In this document: one piece after another, positions 23,201 to 30,780 of the stretch | Layout of the letters: each line of letters opens with the position of its first letter | Numbering within the stretch: position 1 is the stretch's first letter | Virus record (IMG/VR): IMGVR_UViG_3300037847_004997 | Location: 1 to 42,212 of that record | Strand: one strand, 5' to 3' | Length of the DNA: 42,212 nt | Source of the DNA: a virus | Translations under genes and position numbers: made by a program | Notes under the pieces: generated by a model | Database searches by the model: none | Seen by the model: only the letters and a program-made list of their open reading frames with translations | Told to the model about the DNA's origin: nothing

Positions 23201-25584
23201 TCTCCATCAGAGTCTGCTCCTTCCCATGCTTCAAACGCAATTTTAATTCTACTACCTATACCTATGGTAAGGTGGTTATATACTGTGCTGCCACCAGAAT
23301 CTCCTTTTACTTGCGCTAATCCAAACTCATTATCTACAGGAAGAGTCCGATTTACATGCCCTCTACATGAATTGCTCAAGCCCCAAGGAACATGGTCAGA
23401 ACCATTGTATTCTGCAAAATTATTAGGGTCAAAATCCATTTTAAATCCAACTGGTTTTATTTTCATAAATACACCAGGTATTTCTTTTATTGGATTATCT
23501 GCTGCATCTCTATTGCCTTCTATCCAACCCTCATCTGGGTCGTCATTATCAAACCTCTTAACCTCTTCATCCATTTTTGTTTTAGTAGCAACTTCTAAAA
23601 CCTTAACTTTTACCTCTCTATTTAGATGACCATTGTCATCAGATTTGACTAAAAGATTAGTGCCTTCTTCAACTTTACCTATATTGTTACCAGTTAACAA
23701 AATCCACCTATACAGCCCATCCTCATAAAATATTGTACTGTATAAGGTGAAGTGTAGTTTTTTAGTCATTTTTATAAAAAACTTATACCTATCTGCCCAG
23801 TATGGTGGCTTATGTTTTACAGTAATCTCTGCTTGATTTAAATCAATAGAGTTTTCTACTGGTATAAAAATTTCAGGCGAATTGTTTCCTTCTTTCACTA
23901 CAGAAGGTAAAACCGTACTATATCTTCCGTATTCATCTAAATATACAAGTCCAAATTCATAAGAACGATTACTTTTTAAAGAAAGCGTGTTAGAGGATTC
24001 TCTAAGTGTAAACACAGAGTCATCTGTAAATTTAAATTGCTCTTCTTTTGTAGAAGTATCGCCATCTGCTGTTGAAGAGTCAGAAGGGGTGTTGTCAATC
24101 GTATAGGTTATCTTTGGAGCTTTTATTGTAATACTTGTCGATGTACTACTAGCTAAAGTAAAACTCCCATATTGTGTGGTTACACTGTTTGGCGGAGGTG
24201 TAGTATTTACCAAAGAAGCGAAATTGTTTGAGAGTGCAGATAAAAGTTGTTGTAAATCTGCGCTATCATCAAACGCTGCTGCATTTGCATAAGTTTCCGT
24301 AAGCTTTACGGCGTTATCAAGCTCTGCTGTTCCGTTAAAGTGTGATGGGTCTGTAGATGTGTCTTCATCGGATTCTAGGTCTGCTCCAACGTATAAGTAA
24401 TAATTTTTTTCTAATTCAACATTAGTTAAATCCAAAGTCATTTCAGTTTTATCAGAACTGAAGGTTACTGTTCCTATATTACCTTCAAATGTTGTAGATT
24501 TTTTTTCTGCAAAATAATTGGTAGCTATGAAGTCAGCATCACTCTCATTTTCTTTTAAGTCATACTGTGTTGTTATGTTTCCAAAAACAATTCTGTTTTC
24601 AATAAACTCTTGTGCTTTTGCCGTGAGAGGTACGTCATCAAATATTCTAGATATTTCATCATCTGGCAATGCTTTATATATTTTCTTATTACTAAAAACT
24701 ACGCTTTTCTCTATCTCATCTATAAAGCCACTTTCTTTTTTATTTAAAGTTTCAGCTATGAAACAAGTAGGGTTCTGGGTCATTTTAAAAACAATCTGAA
24801 TGTCAGTCACCCTTTTATCTCCAGTATTGAATTTGATTTGATATGAATTAAATATATTGACCATAGCTTTATTTTCCATGGTCGCATAATCAAAATCAAA
24901 ATCACCTGGCGTAAATTGATAATTAGAAAAAGATGATAACGCAGAGTACTCGCCATCTAAATATTTATACCTATACGCAAATGCAAAAAAGTTTTCTTTA
25001 ACTGAATTTTCAAAAGCTGTAGGTGTGTTAAAAGGTGTAACAAGTGGAGCAAAACGTGGAGGTTTCTTGTATAGACTTATATCGTCTTCCACAAAGTTGT
25101 TTTCTCCAAAAGTTTTTGCTCTTGTGATATTTACACTTCTAGGTGGATTTAATCCGTCTGTAAAAAGCAACAGCTTCTTGCTATCATATGTGTTTAAAAT
25201 AATGTTAGCTCCTGTTATTTTATAATCCTTATTAAAGTTTAAAACTTGTTTTGAAGGCTCTCTTGTGTCTCTTAATACAGTTGCTGTAACTGTATTTTTT
25301 GCATCATATTCATATATAAATGAATGCCCTAAAGAGTTTACAACAAACCAATATATTTTTTCATTAGCTTCATCATTTACAGAGCCTATTGTTATAGGAT
25401 TGTTAGATGTCTGATTGAATGTAAGTTGTTTATTTCCTAACGTGTTTTCAATTGCTCCAGCGTCTGACCCCTCTGTGTTAAGCACACGTATGTTAAGGGC
25501 GTCTGTATATCCACCTTTTGGAACAAGCCTTTCATCAAGGTCTTTGTTCATTTTACCGTTAGAAAAATTGTTGTTTATTTTCAT
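20278..25584 (-). CDS. Tail nozzle/stabilisation protein with C-terminal Ig-like and VWA domains
   Basis: A 1768-residue protein. It opens NNFSNGKMNKDLDERLVPKG, then ALNIRV and GAIENTLGN, the typical start of the tail-hub/stabilisation proteins (P22 gp10 and T7 gp12 class) of Bacteroidetes podoviruses. The body to about residue 1165 is beta-rich, with propeller-like strands (FAFYAGRMYFTDANRGTVLR; VGGFDPKHHQYVLSM). After that, about 600 residues appear added: beta domains, a cadherin/Ig-like unit at roughly 1404-1505 (VVIDVLQNDTV, TITYQHNEG, DSFIYEV) and a von Willebrand A domain from about 1509 with the metal site DSSGS (1518-1522) and VIVLVFQDEAENG near 1602. The VWA domain could bind a surface ligand. 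Confidence 0.75.
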   Translation of the reverse strand: MKINNNFSNGKMNKDLDERLVPKGGYTDALNIRVLNTEGSDAGAIENTLGNKQLTFNQTSNNPITIGSVNDEANEKIYWFVVNSLGHSFIYEYDAKNTVTATVLRDTREPSKQVLNFNKDYKITGANIILNTYDSKKLLLFTDGLNPPRSVNITRAKTFGENNFVEDDISLYKKPPRFAPLVTPFNTPTAFENSVKENFFAFAYRYKYLDGEYSALSSFSNYQFTPGDFDFDYATMENKAMVNIFNSYQIKFNTGDKRVTDIQIVFKMTQNPTCFIAETLNKKESGFIDEIEKSVVFSNKKIYKALPDDEISRIFDDVPLTAKAQEFIENRIVFGNITTQYDLKENESDADFIATNYFAEKKSTTFEGNIGTVTFSSDKTEMTLDLTNVELEKNYYLYVGADLESDEDTSTDPSHFNGTAELDNAVKLTETYANAAAFDDSADLQQLLSALSNNFASLVNTTPPPNSVTTQYGSFTLASSTSTSITIKAPKITYTIDNTPSDSSTADGDTSTKEEQFKFTDDSVFTLRESSNTLSLKSNRSYEFGLVYLDEYGRYSTVLPSVVKEGNNSPEIFIPVENSIDLNQAEITVKHKPPYWADRYKFFIKMTKKLHFTLYSTIFYEDGLYRWILLTGNNIGKVEEGTNLLVKSDDNGHLNREVKVKVLEVATKTKMDEEVKRFDNDDPDEGWIEGNRDAADNPIKEIPGVFMKIKPVGFKMDFDPNNFAEYNGSDHVPWGLSNSCRGHVNRTLPVDNEFGLAQVKGDSGGSTVYNHLTIGIGSRIKIAFEAWEGADSDGDDGRYYNEEFVSGDSYVGDDTMSGFEKFLIAETAWEKPEIDGVVQTYYADPDNQFHLQFGTEGATNSNGNGIRHTVNVKSTEFTRKLERGWGEFNISLILVNGIIVFETDPDDNESEIFYETEECFEIAGGFHLGNKQNQTSSQDAKLTLSTGNCFVFGNGVESIQIRDERNSPFLDLDLRPNIALLEGYKRRKLETTLIHSSTINQMSSYNALNEFNASRGIRKNLDQSYGSVQKIFSREQDLIIFQEDRVSKVLFGKSLLHSADGSASLTKIESVLGQEVPFSGEYGISENPESFAFYAGRMYFTDANRGTVLRLGNDGITPISYYGMKSYFKNTLWQYKDAYNVGGFDPKHHQYVLSMNTDDKPAEALVYDCGSIVTKTIESGTTYSFVYKLGTTPGTATVSWNNFQSNSAMMWTVKVDYYGITYPSTSGFVANAGSISFPVTSSALSTHPTATVTVTSGATSTGDITLGCPVAAQRKVTQIVINDTDEANQTIQNKYQVGTNAHWSEDDVFLASGLTRNQSFTGDVGSTYVPADGDVITVRSVKQLNYHTGDFNICNSLGYLISPASGLTVDQIKALATYPDIDTSESDSDNEVNKITFDFDISSPADNLYIVYNYVDALPNIVPDTITGITNGGSVVIDVLQNDTVPSPFTLTIQTPPTSGTATVNSDNTITYQHNEGTTLNDSFIYEVTRDGACKAVGTVSTQALALTVDTYIYFYFDSSGSMNDTGDALNAMASNSLKAEIQNIYAPGSSDNGSTEYDSHVTVSNTNHLGGTPVQRERTFQALRGPEALGAGNFPSDAENVIVLVFQDEAENGYHDTSFTDSEARTTTYETDVIGTGNPPTGGFKDFISTKNAGNSNYYRGGVFQVDGDNDFKLFLQAVSNGDGNYSGTNGLSSEFSQNVLRVEFDIEDTIKTGGSIDDSQAPFKPGSTTDRFDKWEYYYLYWVTKMLNDMGYTPAGSTWPVIKDDG

Positions 25585-25585
25585 G

Positions 25586-26473
25586 TTACTTTATCCACTT
25601 ATCTCTACCTCTTAAACTCTGTGTAAGCTCTCCTAGCTTTATAGAGTTAAGTCTAATTTTAGCATTTCTCAAAGATGCGGAAGCTTGTTTTTGAGCTCTC
25701 CTAACTATAAATTCTTGAACACCAAATTTAGATTTTAAGACGCAGGATTGCAGATAGTCATACATAAAATTTTCGGCAAGCTTGTGTACTTTTATTTCAT
25801 TATCGGCAGCAGAATATAATCCATCCGAAACATACTCAATAATTATATTTTTATCTTTTAGGTCTGAACTAAAAAGTATATATCCTTGATTCTTGTCTAT
25901 CAGATAACTACCATTAGCATTGCCAGATGCAGTATCTAAACCAAATCTTTTACCAAGCAGGTTTGTGTCAGGTTTACTAACATTATCTCCTGTTTGTTCT
26001 CTCCAGTTAGTTTCAATGACTGGAGTACCTTGTAACGCTTGATTGTTAGAGTCAATTAATAAGTTTTTTTCAACATCATTATCTTGTAAGTATGATTTAG
26101 TGATTTTTGAGTTATAGTTTTGTGGTATCATGTGAGTTAAACCATCGTCTCCTACATATGATATTTTCACTAAACTTACAAAGTCATGAGGTAAGTGCAT
26201 TTTTAGTGTTTGAGGAATCTCTGCCTCAAATCCAACTATTTCTCTTAAAGCATCATAATGAAGCTCTTGTATACCTCTTTTTGCATGAAAAACAATTTCG
26301 TTTCTATCAACTTTATTAATCACTTTATCATCTCCAACATATGATATTAGAAAATTATTTATGATGTCATCTAGCAATAAATATTGATATGTACCCCAAT
26401 TTTCAAATGCTGGGTTATTACCATTATTTTGGTAGTATTCTCTTTGTGTAATATTTACTCCTACTTTTGGCAT
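25586..26473 (-). CDS. Putative head-tail connector/ring protein, 295 aa
   Basis: A 295-residue protein with helices in the N-terminal third (NWGTYQYLLLDDIINNFLI; NEIVFHAKRGIQELHYDAL) followed by a beta region (LPHDFVSLVKISYVGDDG) and a helical C-terminus. A helical opening, a conserved L-P-x-D-[FY]-V strand and a beta sandwich are usual for podovirus adaptor or tail-tube A proteins that sit between portal and nozzle. It lies one base before the nozzle gene and 2 bases after the 246-aa gene. The name is position-based. Confidence 0.55.
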   Translation of the reverse strand: MPKVGVNITQREYYQNNGNNPAFENWGTYQYLLLDDIINNFLISYVGDDKVINKVDRNEIVFHAKRGIQELHYDALREIVGFEAEIPQTLKMHLPHDFVSLVKISYVGDDGLTHMIPQNYNSKITKSYLQDNDVEKNLLIDSNNQALQGTPVIETNWREQTGDNVSKPDTNLLGKRFGLDTASGNANGSYLIDKNQGYILFSSDLKDKNIIIEYVSDGLYSAADNEIKVHKLAENFMYDYLQSCVLKSKFGVQEFIVRRAQKQASASLRNAKIRLNSIKLGELTQSLRGRDKWIK

Positions 26474-26475
26474 AA

Positions 26476-27216
26476 TTATCTACTTTCTTTTTGAAATTGT
26501 TGGCTTTCTAAATCTTTTGCTGCTTTTGCAATATCTACATCTCTAATACTCAATCCAGCTAAAGTACATATTTTGTATACTAGTTCTGTTTCATCAGATG
26601 CTGGTATTTCAAATTGTGTACTAGTGCTTGAGTTGTAAACAGGGTCAGAATCAACAGTAGTATATCCCCAATGAGGGTCAACTGGCTTTCTAATATAATT
26701 CATAACAAGTGGTATTTCTGTACCTTGCGGTGTAGCATCTGTATACGAAATACTAGTTGGTCTAGCAAAAATGTTTAAACCCTCTCTTTTATATATTGGA
26801 TATGTTAAAGAGGGAGGTGTAAGATTGCTGTTCACAATCATATCAAACTTGTGACCTTGCAGTTGTTGAAGTACTTTATTGTTATAGGTAATATTTATAA
26901 GCTTATAAAAGTTAGATGGCAAAGTAAAATAATCATCATCTGAATCTGCTGCAGTTCCAACTATTGTGTAGTTTAATGTTTCCCTAGCAGTAAAAATGTC
27001 TATTTTATTTTGAATCTGCGCTACAGAATCACCATAACCCAAAGATTTTTTCCTTGTGTTTTGTGCAAGTATAGCACTAGAATAATCAGAGAAATAAGCC
27101 TCAAAGATTTCAAGTTGTGCTTGTTTTGCAAAAAAATCGAACTCTGATGGGGTAATGTATCCTCTGTTATCTTTATTAAGTAAAAATAAAACCGTGTTTC
27201 TTACGCTGTTTATCAT
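26476..27216 (-). CDS. Putative head-tail connector protein, 246 aa
   Basis: A 246-residue protein: MINSVRNTVLFLLNKDNRGYITPSEF starts a helical N-terminus, then FDFFAKQAQLEIFEAYF, then a beta region with YFTLPSNFYKLINITYNNK (about 115-135), and a helical end. The [FL]-x-L-P-x-[ND]-[FY] strand matches the layout of the 295-aa neighbour, so the two may be related adaptor proteins. It follows a terminator and a promoter candidate and heads the group of tail genes. No catalytic motif. Confidence 0.55.
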   Translation of the reverse strand: MINSVRNTVLFLLNKDNRGYITPSEFDFFAKQAQLEIFEAYFSDYSSAILAQNTRKKSLGYGDSVAQIQNKIDIFTARETLNYTIVGTAADSDDDYFTLPSNFYKLINITYNNKVLQQLQGHKFDMIVNSNLTPPSLTYPIYKREGLNIFARPTSISYTDATPQGTEIPLVMNYIRKPVDPHWGYTTVDSDPVYNSSTSTQFEIPASDETELVYKICTLAGLSIRDVDIAKAAKDLESQQFQKESR

Positions 27217-27231
27217 AAGATATATTTTCTA

Positions 27232-27266
27232 CAAAAATACTAAAAAAAGAGGTCACATTTCTGCAA
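27232..27266 (-). promoter_or_regulatory. Promoter candidate overlapping a terminator
   Basis: TATTTTTG on the - strand (27239 down to 27232) fits TAnnTTTG, and a TTG at 27266-27264 lies 24 bases upstream, one base beyond the usual range. The TTG is inside the terminator hairpin of the preceding gene. A start here would reset transcription for the connector and nozzle genes, 16 bases before the ATG at 27216. Confidence 0.35.
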
Positions 27267-27270
27267 CCTC
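27242..27270 (-). terminator. Rho-independent terminator with GAAA tetraloop
   Basis: Read on the - strand, GAGGTTGCA pairs with TGTGACCTC (nine pairs, two of them G-T) around a GAAA tetraloop, and seven T follow. It lies 66 bases past the stop of the 259-aa gene. The 60 bases before it are non-coding and contain a TATCTTTG box (- strand, 27318-27311) with no -33 partner. The hairpin separates the capsid block from the tail genes. Confidence 0.88.
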
Positions 27271-27336
27271 CTTAACCCAATCACGGTAATTCAAAATGAA
27301 AAATTCTACGCAAAGATAATTAAATAATTATATATA

Positions 27337-28116
27337 CTATAAACTATTGGTTATCTTTTGTAAAACATCAAGTCCTTCGTCTGTTTTAAAGAATAGTGCT
27401 AAGGCTGAATAAACGTTTTCACCAAAAGGCGCTACGATTACTTTTTTCTTCTTATTATTAGACCAAACAACTGTTCTGTTGTCTGCTTTAATATGTAGTA
27501 CACCCATCTCTACAGCACGAACCGCTATATTTCTAAGTTTTAAGTTTTCATCATCTACTAAATCCATAAATTCACCTGGGTTTGTTTTAGCCCAAATAAT
27601 CATATCTCTTCGTAGTTCAGATGAAGTCATATTAGATACATTTACACCAGAGCCTTTCATTACAACTCTAGCTATAGCTTCTAATTCTTCAATTGGTAAA
27701 TCTTTAGCCATGATTTGTGCATCAAGCGCAGATACCATTTCATCTACATCTTCTTTTGCATTTTTTTCTTTATCCAGCTCAAAAAATATTTTATCATAGT
27801 CTGGATGCATGAATAAAAACTTCTGAAGATTAACATTAAAATCCTCTACAATTAATTTTCCATTTTCAAAAATAATAGGCTCTAATGTAGCTACACCATC
27901 TTGCTCATCTACAAAAGGTGAGATTTGGTTTGTTGCATACCTTAAAGCTCTATTGATTGAACCATCAAAATATGTGAGAGGTTTTGATGATGTATGTTTT
28001 ACAGAAATCATGTGTCTGATAGGCATTTTACCGCCTTTTAAAATGAAAACCCTTGTCTTTCTTTGAAGGTTTGGGAAAAGAGATGCATACCCTTTTTTTG
28101 TGGTTTTTGTTGACAT
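27337..28116 (-). CDS. Hypothetical structural-region protein, 259 aa
   Basis: Unknown protein of 259 residues encoded between capsid and connector genes. I start it at the ATG at 28116 (MSTKTTKKGYASLFPN). The frame continues 18 codons upstream to 28170, but those codons lie in the terminator hairpin after the capsid gene and are not credible. A basic N-terminus is followed by beta segments to about 110, then helices (ELRRDMIIWAKTNPGEFMDLV) and a C-terminal beta/helix unit. Being isolated by two terminators, it may be expressed at a set lower level than the capsid protein. A head completion or accessory protein is plausible from position only. Confidence 0.6.
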   Translation of the reverse strand: MSTKTTKKGYASLFPNLQRKTRVFILKGGKMPIRHMISVKHTSSKPLTYFDGSINRALRYATNQISPFVDEQDGVATLEPIIFENGKLIVEDFNVNLQKFLFMHPDYDKIFFELDKEKNAKEDVDEMVSALDAQIMAKDLPIEELEAIARVVMKGSGVNVSNMTSSELRRDMIIWAKTNPGEFMDLVDDENLKLRNIAVRAVEMGVLHIKADNRTVVWSNNKKKKVIVAPFGENVYSALALFFKTDEGLDVLQKITNSL

Positions 28117-28138
28117 TATATTATATTTTAATTTAATT

Positions 28139-28168
28139 AAAAAAAAGGGGAGAAGAAAACTCCTCCCC
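28139..28168 (-). terminator. Strong rho-independent terminator after capsid gene
   Basis: On the - strand, GGGGAGGAG pairs with CTTCTCCCC (nine pairs, one G-T) around a TTTT tetraloop, and eight T follow at once. It begins 8 bases after the stop of the major capsid gene and ends 22 bases before the ATG of the 259-aa gene. This is the strongest hairpin seen in the window and a common device to boost capsid mRNA while limiting downstream expression. Confidence 0.93.
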
Positions 28169-28176
28169 ATTTATTA

Positions 28177-29562
28177 TTATTGCATCAATAAGAAGTTGTT
28201 TACTCCCATTGTACATAAAGCTCTTTCTGATAAGAAATGAACTTCCATGTTATCTTTGTCGCTAGTCATAGCTCCACCTGCTGAACCAACTACCCAAGAC
28301 TTATATTTTCTGTCTTCAGTAGGAGATACTCGGTATCTAACGTGTAAGAATGGTCTCTTAGCGTTTTCTCCAAGTACTTGGTCATAGATAGTTACTGTAC
28401 CAGCTGGAACAAGGATTCCATCAACGCCACCGATATTACCTCTAGTAGTAGCGTCATTTAAGTATTTCCAGTCACTCTTATAGAAATCATATCCAATTCT
28501 AAATCCAGAGAAACCTAGATTAAGAGCCATATCTTCGTCATTGTCAAATAGACCATAAGAAGATGTAGAAGCTCCTGAATTGTTTTGAGCTGCAAGAACT
28601 GTGTCAATCTTGAAAGAAGTGTCTCTGTTTACAAACAGTACATTTTCTTGGATTGCTCCTTCTTTATCAAGAACTTTAGCAATGTTCTCTAAGTCAGTTC
28701 TATCTCCGATATCACCTGTAGATACATTACCATTATTTTCGATTTCATAGAACAAACCTTTAGTACCTTTGTATCCAGCTGTTGCTGCTCCTGAACCAGA
28801 AGCTGCAGGCTCGCCTTCTACCATAGACATTTCAAGATAGTCTTCAAATCGAAGTCTTGTTTCGTGCTCTGACTTCAGATACCATAAGTATCCAGAAGCA
28901 CCATTTTCTGTTGCTACTTCAACCCAACCTACGTGAGCCATTTCTGAACCACTTACTTCATATTTATCTTTGATGATAATTGGGTTGTTTTCTTTAGCCT
29001 CGAAATCAGCTTCAAGAGAACCAACCATACCATTAGTTCCTTTTTTAAATTCAGAACCGTATACGAAGATTGTTACGTTGTCAGAAGCATCAAAAGGACC
29101 ATTTCCATCAGTACCAGCCTGGTGAAGTAAGTCTTTAGATGCATAAGTTACAACATCTACAGCGTTAGCAGCAGAAGCGTCTGTTACTAAACATACAGCT
29201 TGAGAACCAGCTTTTGAAACAATGATTGTTTGGTTAGCTCTTAAGTTGTGACCTGTAATAGCGATAGTATTTAAATCTGTAATACTACCTGATGCTTGAA
29301 TGTGTAATCTTCCTTGCTCACTCCACTTAATTAAATCAGAGCTTGAAGGAATTTCTGCGCCTACCATTCGTAAGAATGATGCAATTGACCTGTTGCCATA
29401 TCTTTCAAACTCTTTTTCATACAAATCTGGAAGATATTGTTGCGCAAATGTATAGTCGCTGTTAGAGAGGTAGTTAGCATTTCCTAACGACTTCCCTGGT
29501 GCAGGTGTCAATGAGGTGCTTCCACCTATCGAACCATTTGCAAAATTAATTGATTGTGCCAT
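28177..29562 (-). CDS. Major capsid protein
   Basis: A 461-residue protein in the classic place: after portal and scaffold genes and before a strong terminator. The N-terminal part contains YLPDLYEKEFERYGNRSIA (about 43-61) and FLRMVGAEI. The middle holds beta-rich loops (about 90-200), and then comes a long helical segment (HETRLRFEDYLEMSMVEGE). I see no catalytic motif. These features fit the HK97-fold capsid proteins of Bacteroidetes podoviruses. Regular use of Ala/Gly/Val-rich segments and codons richer in G/C than its neighbours suggest high expression. It would form the icosahedral shell with the scaffold encoded just upstream (19-base gap). Confidence 0.75.
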   Translation of the reverse strand: MAQSINFANGSIGGSTSLTPAPGKSLGNANYLSNSDYTFAQQYLPDLYEKEFERYGNRSIASFLRMVGAEIPSSSDLIKWSEQGRLHIQASGSITDLNTIAITGHNLRANQTIIVSKAGSQAVCLVTDASAANAVDVVTYASKDLLHQAGTDGNGPFDASDNVTIFVYGSEFKKGTNGMVGSLEADFEAKENNPIIIKDKYEVSGSEMAHVGWVEVATENGASGYLWYLKSEHETRLRFEDYLEMSMVEGEPAASGSGAATAGYKGTKGLFYEIENNGNVSTGDIGDRTDLENIAKVLDKEGAIQENVLFVNRDTSFKIDTVLAAQNNSGASTSSYGLFDNDEDMALNLGFSGFRIGYDFYKSDWKYLNDATTRGNIGGVDGILVPAGTVTIYDQVLGENAKRPFLHVRYRVSPTEDRKYKSWVVGSAGGAMTSDKDNMEVHFLSERALCTMGVNNFLLMQ

Positions 29563-29581
29563 TTTTTAAAATTTTTAATAT

Positions 29582-30742
29582 TTAACGTTTTTTAATTTTC
29601 AATCCAGAACTAAAAGCAGAATCGTCATTTAAGACTCTAAATTTAGCACCTGGTTTGGAAGAATCAACGTTAGTTCGCATATCCATATTTATATTTTTTC
29701 CATCTCTAACAACATCATTGACCGCATCTGCTTTGCCTTGTTCGTAAAAAAACTTGGCGTATGCATCAGGGTTCATTGCCATTGATAGAGCTGTATGGTA
29801 TTTACTAGCGTCTTTCAAAAGACCATCCTCATCAACGTGTTTGTTGATAAAGTTTCCTAAATCACTGTTTGTATCATAAACAGCTTTCTTGTCTTTTGGT
29901 TTGAACATAAGCTTCTTACCGCCTAAATTGAACTCAAAACCTTTGAATTCGTCGTTAAAAAGCTTTGATGATTTTTCTTGAAAAACATCTCGCTGACGCT
30001 TTGTAAAATCAGCTTGCTTCTTTTGTTCCTCCTGGTAATCATTATAAAAACTATAAGCTTTTTTATAATCCTCTGGTACAGTCTCGGCACTTGACTCAAG
30101 AGGAGCTTTGTATTTTTCCTTGAGATTATTAAAATACTCTTTAGCTTTAAATAATTCTTTCTTTTTTTCCAGAACCTTTCCTTTTATGTCGTTTTCATCT
30201 GCATCTTCATCATAACCAAATTTTTGGTCTATTAAATATGATACATCAGAATCATCAAGTCCAGGATTAGATTCTTTCATATAATTACGTAGTATTTCGT
30301 CATCTGATACAGCTTCTATATCTTGTTGAAGCTTAACATAATCTGATAAACCACGTTTAGTATCTTTTTTATATTCAAGATACTTTTCAACTTCTTCTGG
30401 AAGTTGTTGTTTTTCTTCAGTATTTGAAAGAACGTCTTTCAGCTTATCAACATTCATATCGAAATTATCTGTTAGATATTCGTTGATAAGTTGCTCTTTA
30501 GTGATTTTTTGTTCTGGCTGCTCTTCTTCTTCTTCTTTCTTTTCTTCTACAACCTCAACTTCTTCACTAGTTTCCTTTTCCTCAACAACTTGTTCAGTTG
30601 TCTCTTCTGCTTTTGCTTCAACTTCTTTTGTCTCTTCAGCTTTAGCAGATTCTTTTTTTTCCTTATGCTCTTTTTGAATTTCTTCTGGAGACTTACTAAG
30701 GTCTACTTTAAAGTCTACTGACTCGTCGTTATTGTTACTCAT
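29582..30742 (-). CDS. Putative capsid scaffolding protein
   Basis: A 386-residue, highly acidic protein. Residues 25-80 are almost entirely Glu, Lys, Ala, Val and Thr (runs such as EEVEVVEEKKEEEEEQ). Charged helices likely to form coiled coils follow (about 90-280), and then a short basic C-terminus (GLKIKKR). The position between portal and major capsid genes, high charge and a basic tail are typical of scaffolding proteins, whose C-terminus binds the inner face of the capsid. Nothing suggests a built-in protease. It starts after a 38-base gap with a possible promoter box. Confidence 0.7.
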   Translation of the reverse strand: MSNNNDESVDFKVDLSKSPEEIQKEHKEKKESAKAEETKEVEAKAEETTEQVVEEKETSEEVEVVEEKKEEEEEQPEQKITKEQLINEYLTDNFDMNVDKLKDVLSNTEEKQQLPEEVEKYLEYKKDTKRGLSDYVKLQQDIEAVSDDEILRNYMKESNPGLDDSDVSYLIDQKFGYDEDADENDIKGKVLEKKKELFKAKEYFNNLKEKYKAPLESSAETVPEDYKKAYSFYNDYQEEQKKQADFTKRQRDVFQEKSSKLFNDEFKGFEFNLGGKKLMFKPKDKKAVYDTNSDLGNFINKHVDEDGLLKDASKYHTALSMAMNPDAYAKFFYEQGKADAVNDVVRDGKNINMDMRTNVDSSKPGAKFRVLNDDSAFSSGLKIKKR

Positions 30743-30765
30743 ATTTAATTTAATTTAAGTTTATA

Positions 30766-30773
30766 CAAAAATA
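30766..30773 (-). promoter_or_regulatory. TAnnTTTG box upstream of scaffold gene
   Basis: TATTTTTG on the - strand (30773 down to 30766) fits the flavobacterial -7 element and lies in the 38-base gap before the scaffold gene. No TTG is seen 17-23 bases upstream, so only half of the promoter pattern is present. The following leader AAATTAAATTAAAT is a Bacteroidetes-type A-rich start region. Confidence 0.25.
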
Positions 30774-30780
30774 ATACAAT

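Noticed and set aside
23264-23629. 121-aa + strand frame opposite the nozzle gene
   Set aside because: It is a shadow of the well-supported 1768-aa gene, without promoter, leader or recognisable domain.
27479-27799. 106-aa + strand frame opposite the 259-aa gene
   Set aside because: Ser/Ile-rich antisense shadow. The - strand gene is flanked by two well-formed terminators in its own direction.
30483-30721. Two + strand frames rich in Ser or Phe opposite the scaffold gene
   Set aside because: They are the antisense image of the Glu/Lys/Ala-rich scaffold codons (GAA/AAA repeats) and have no independent coding signs.
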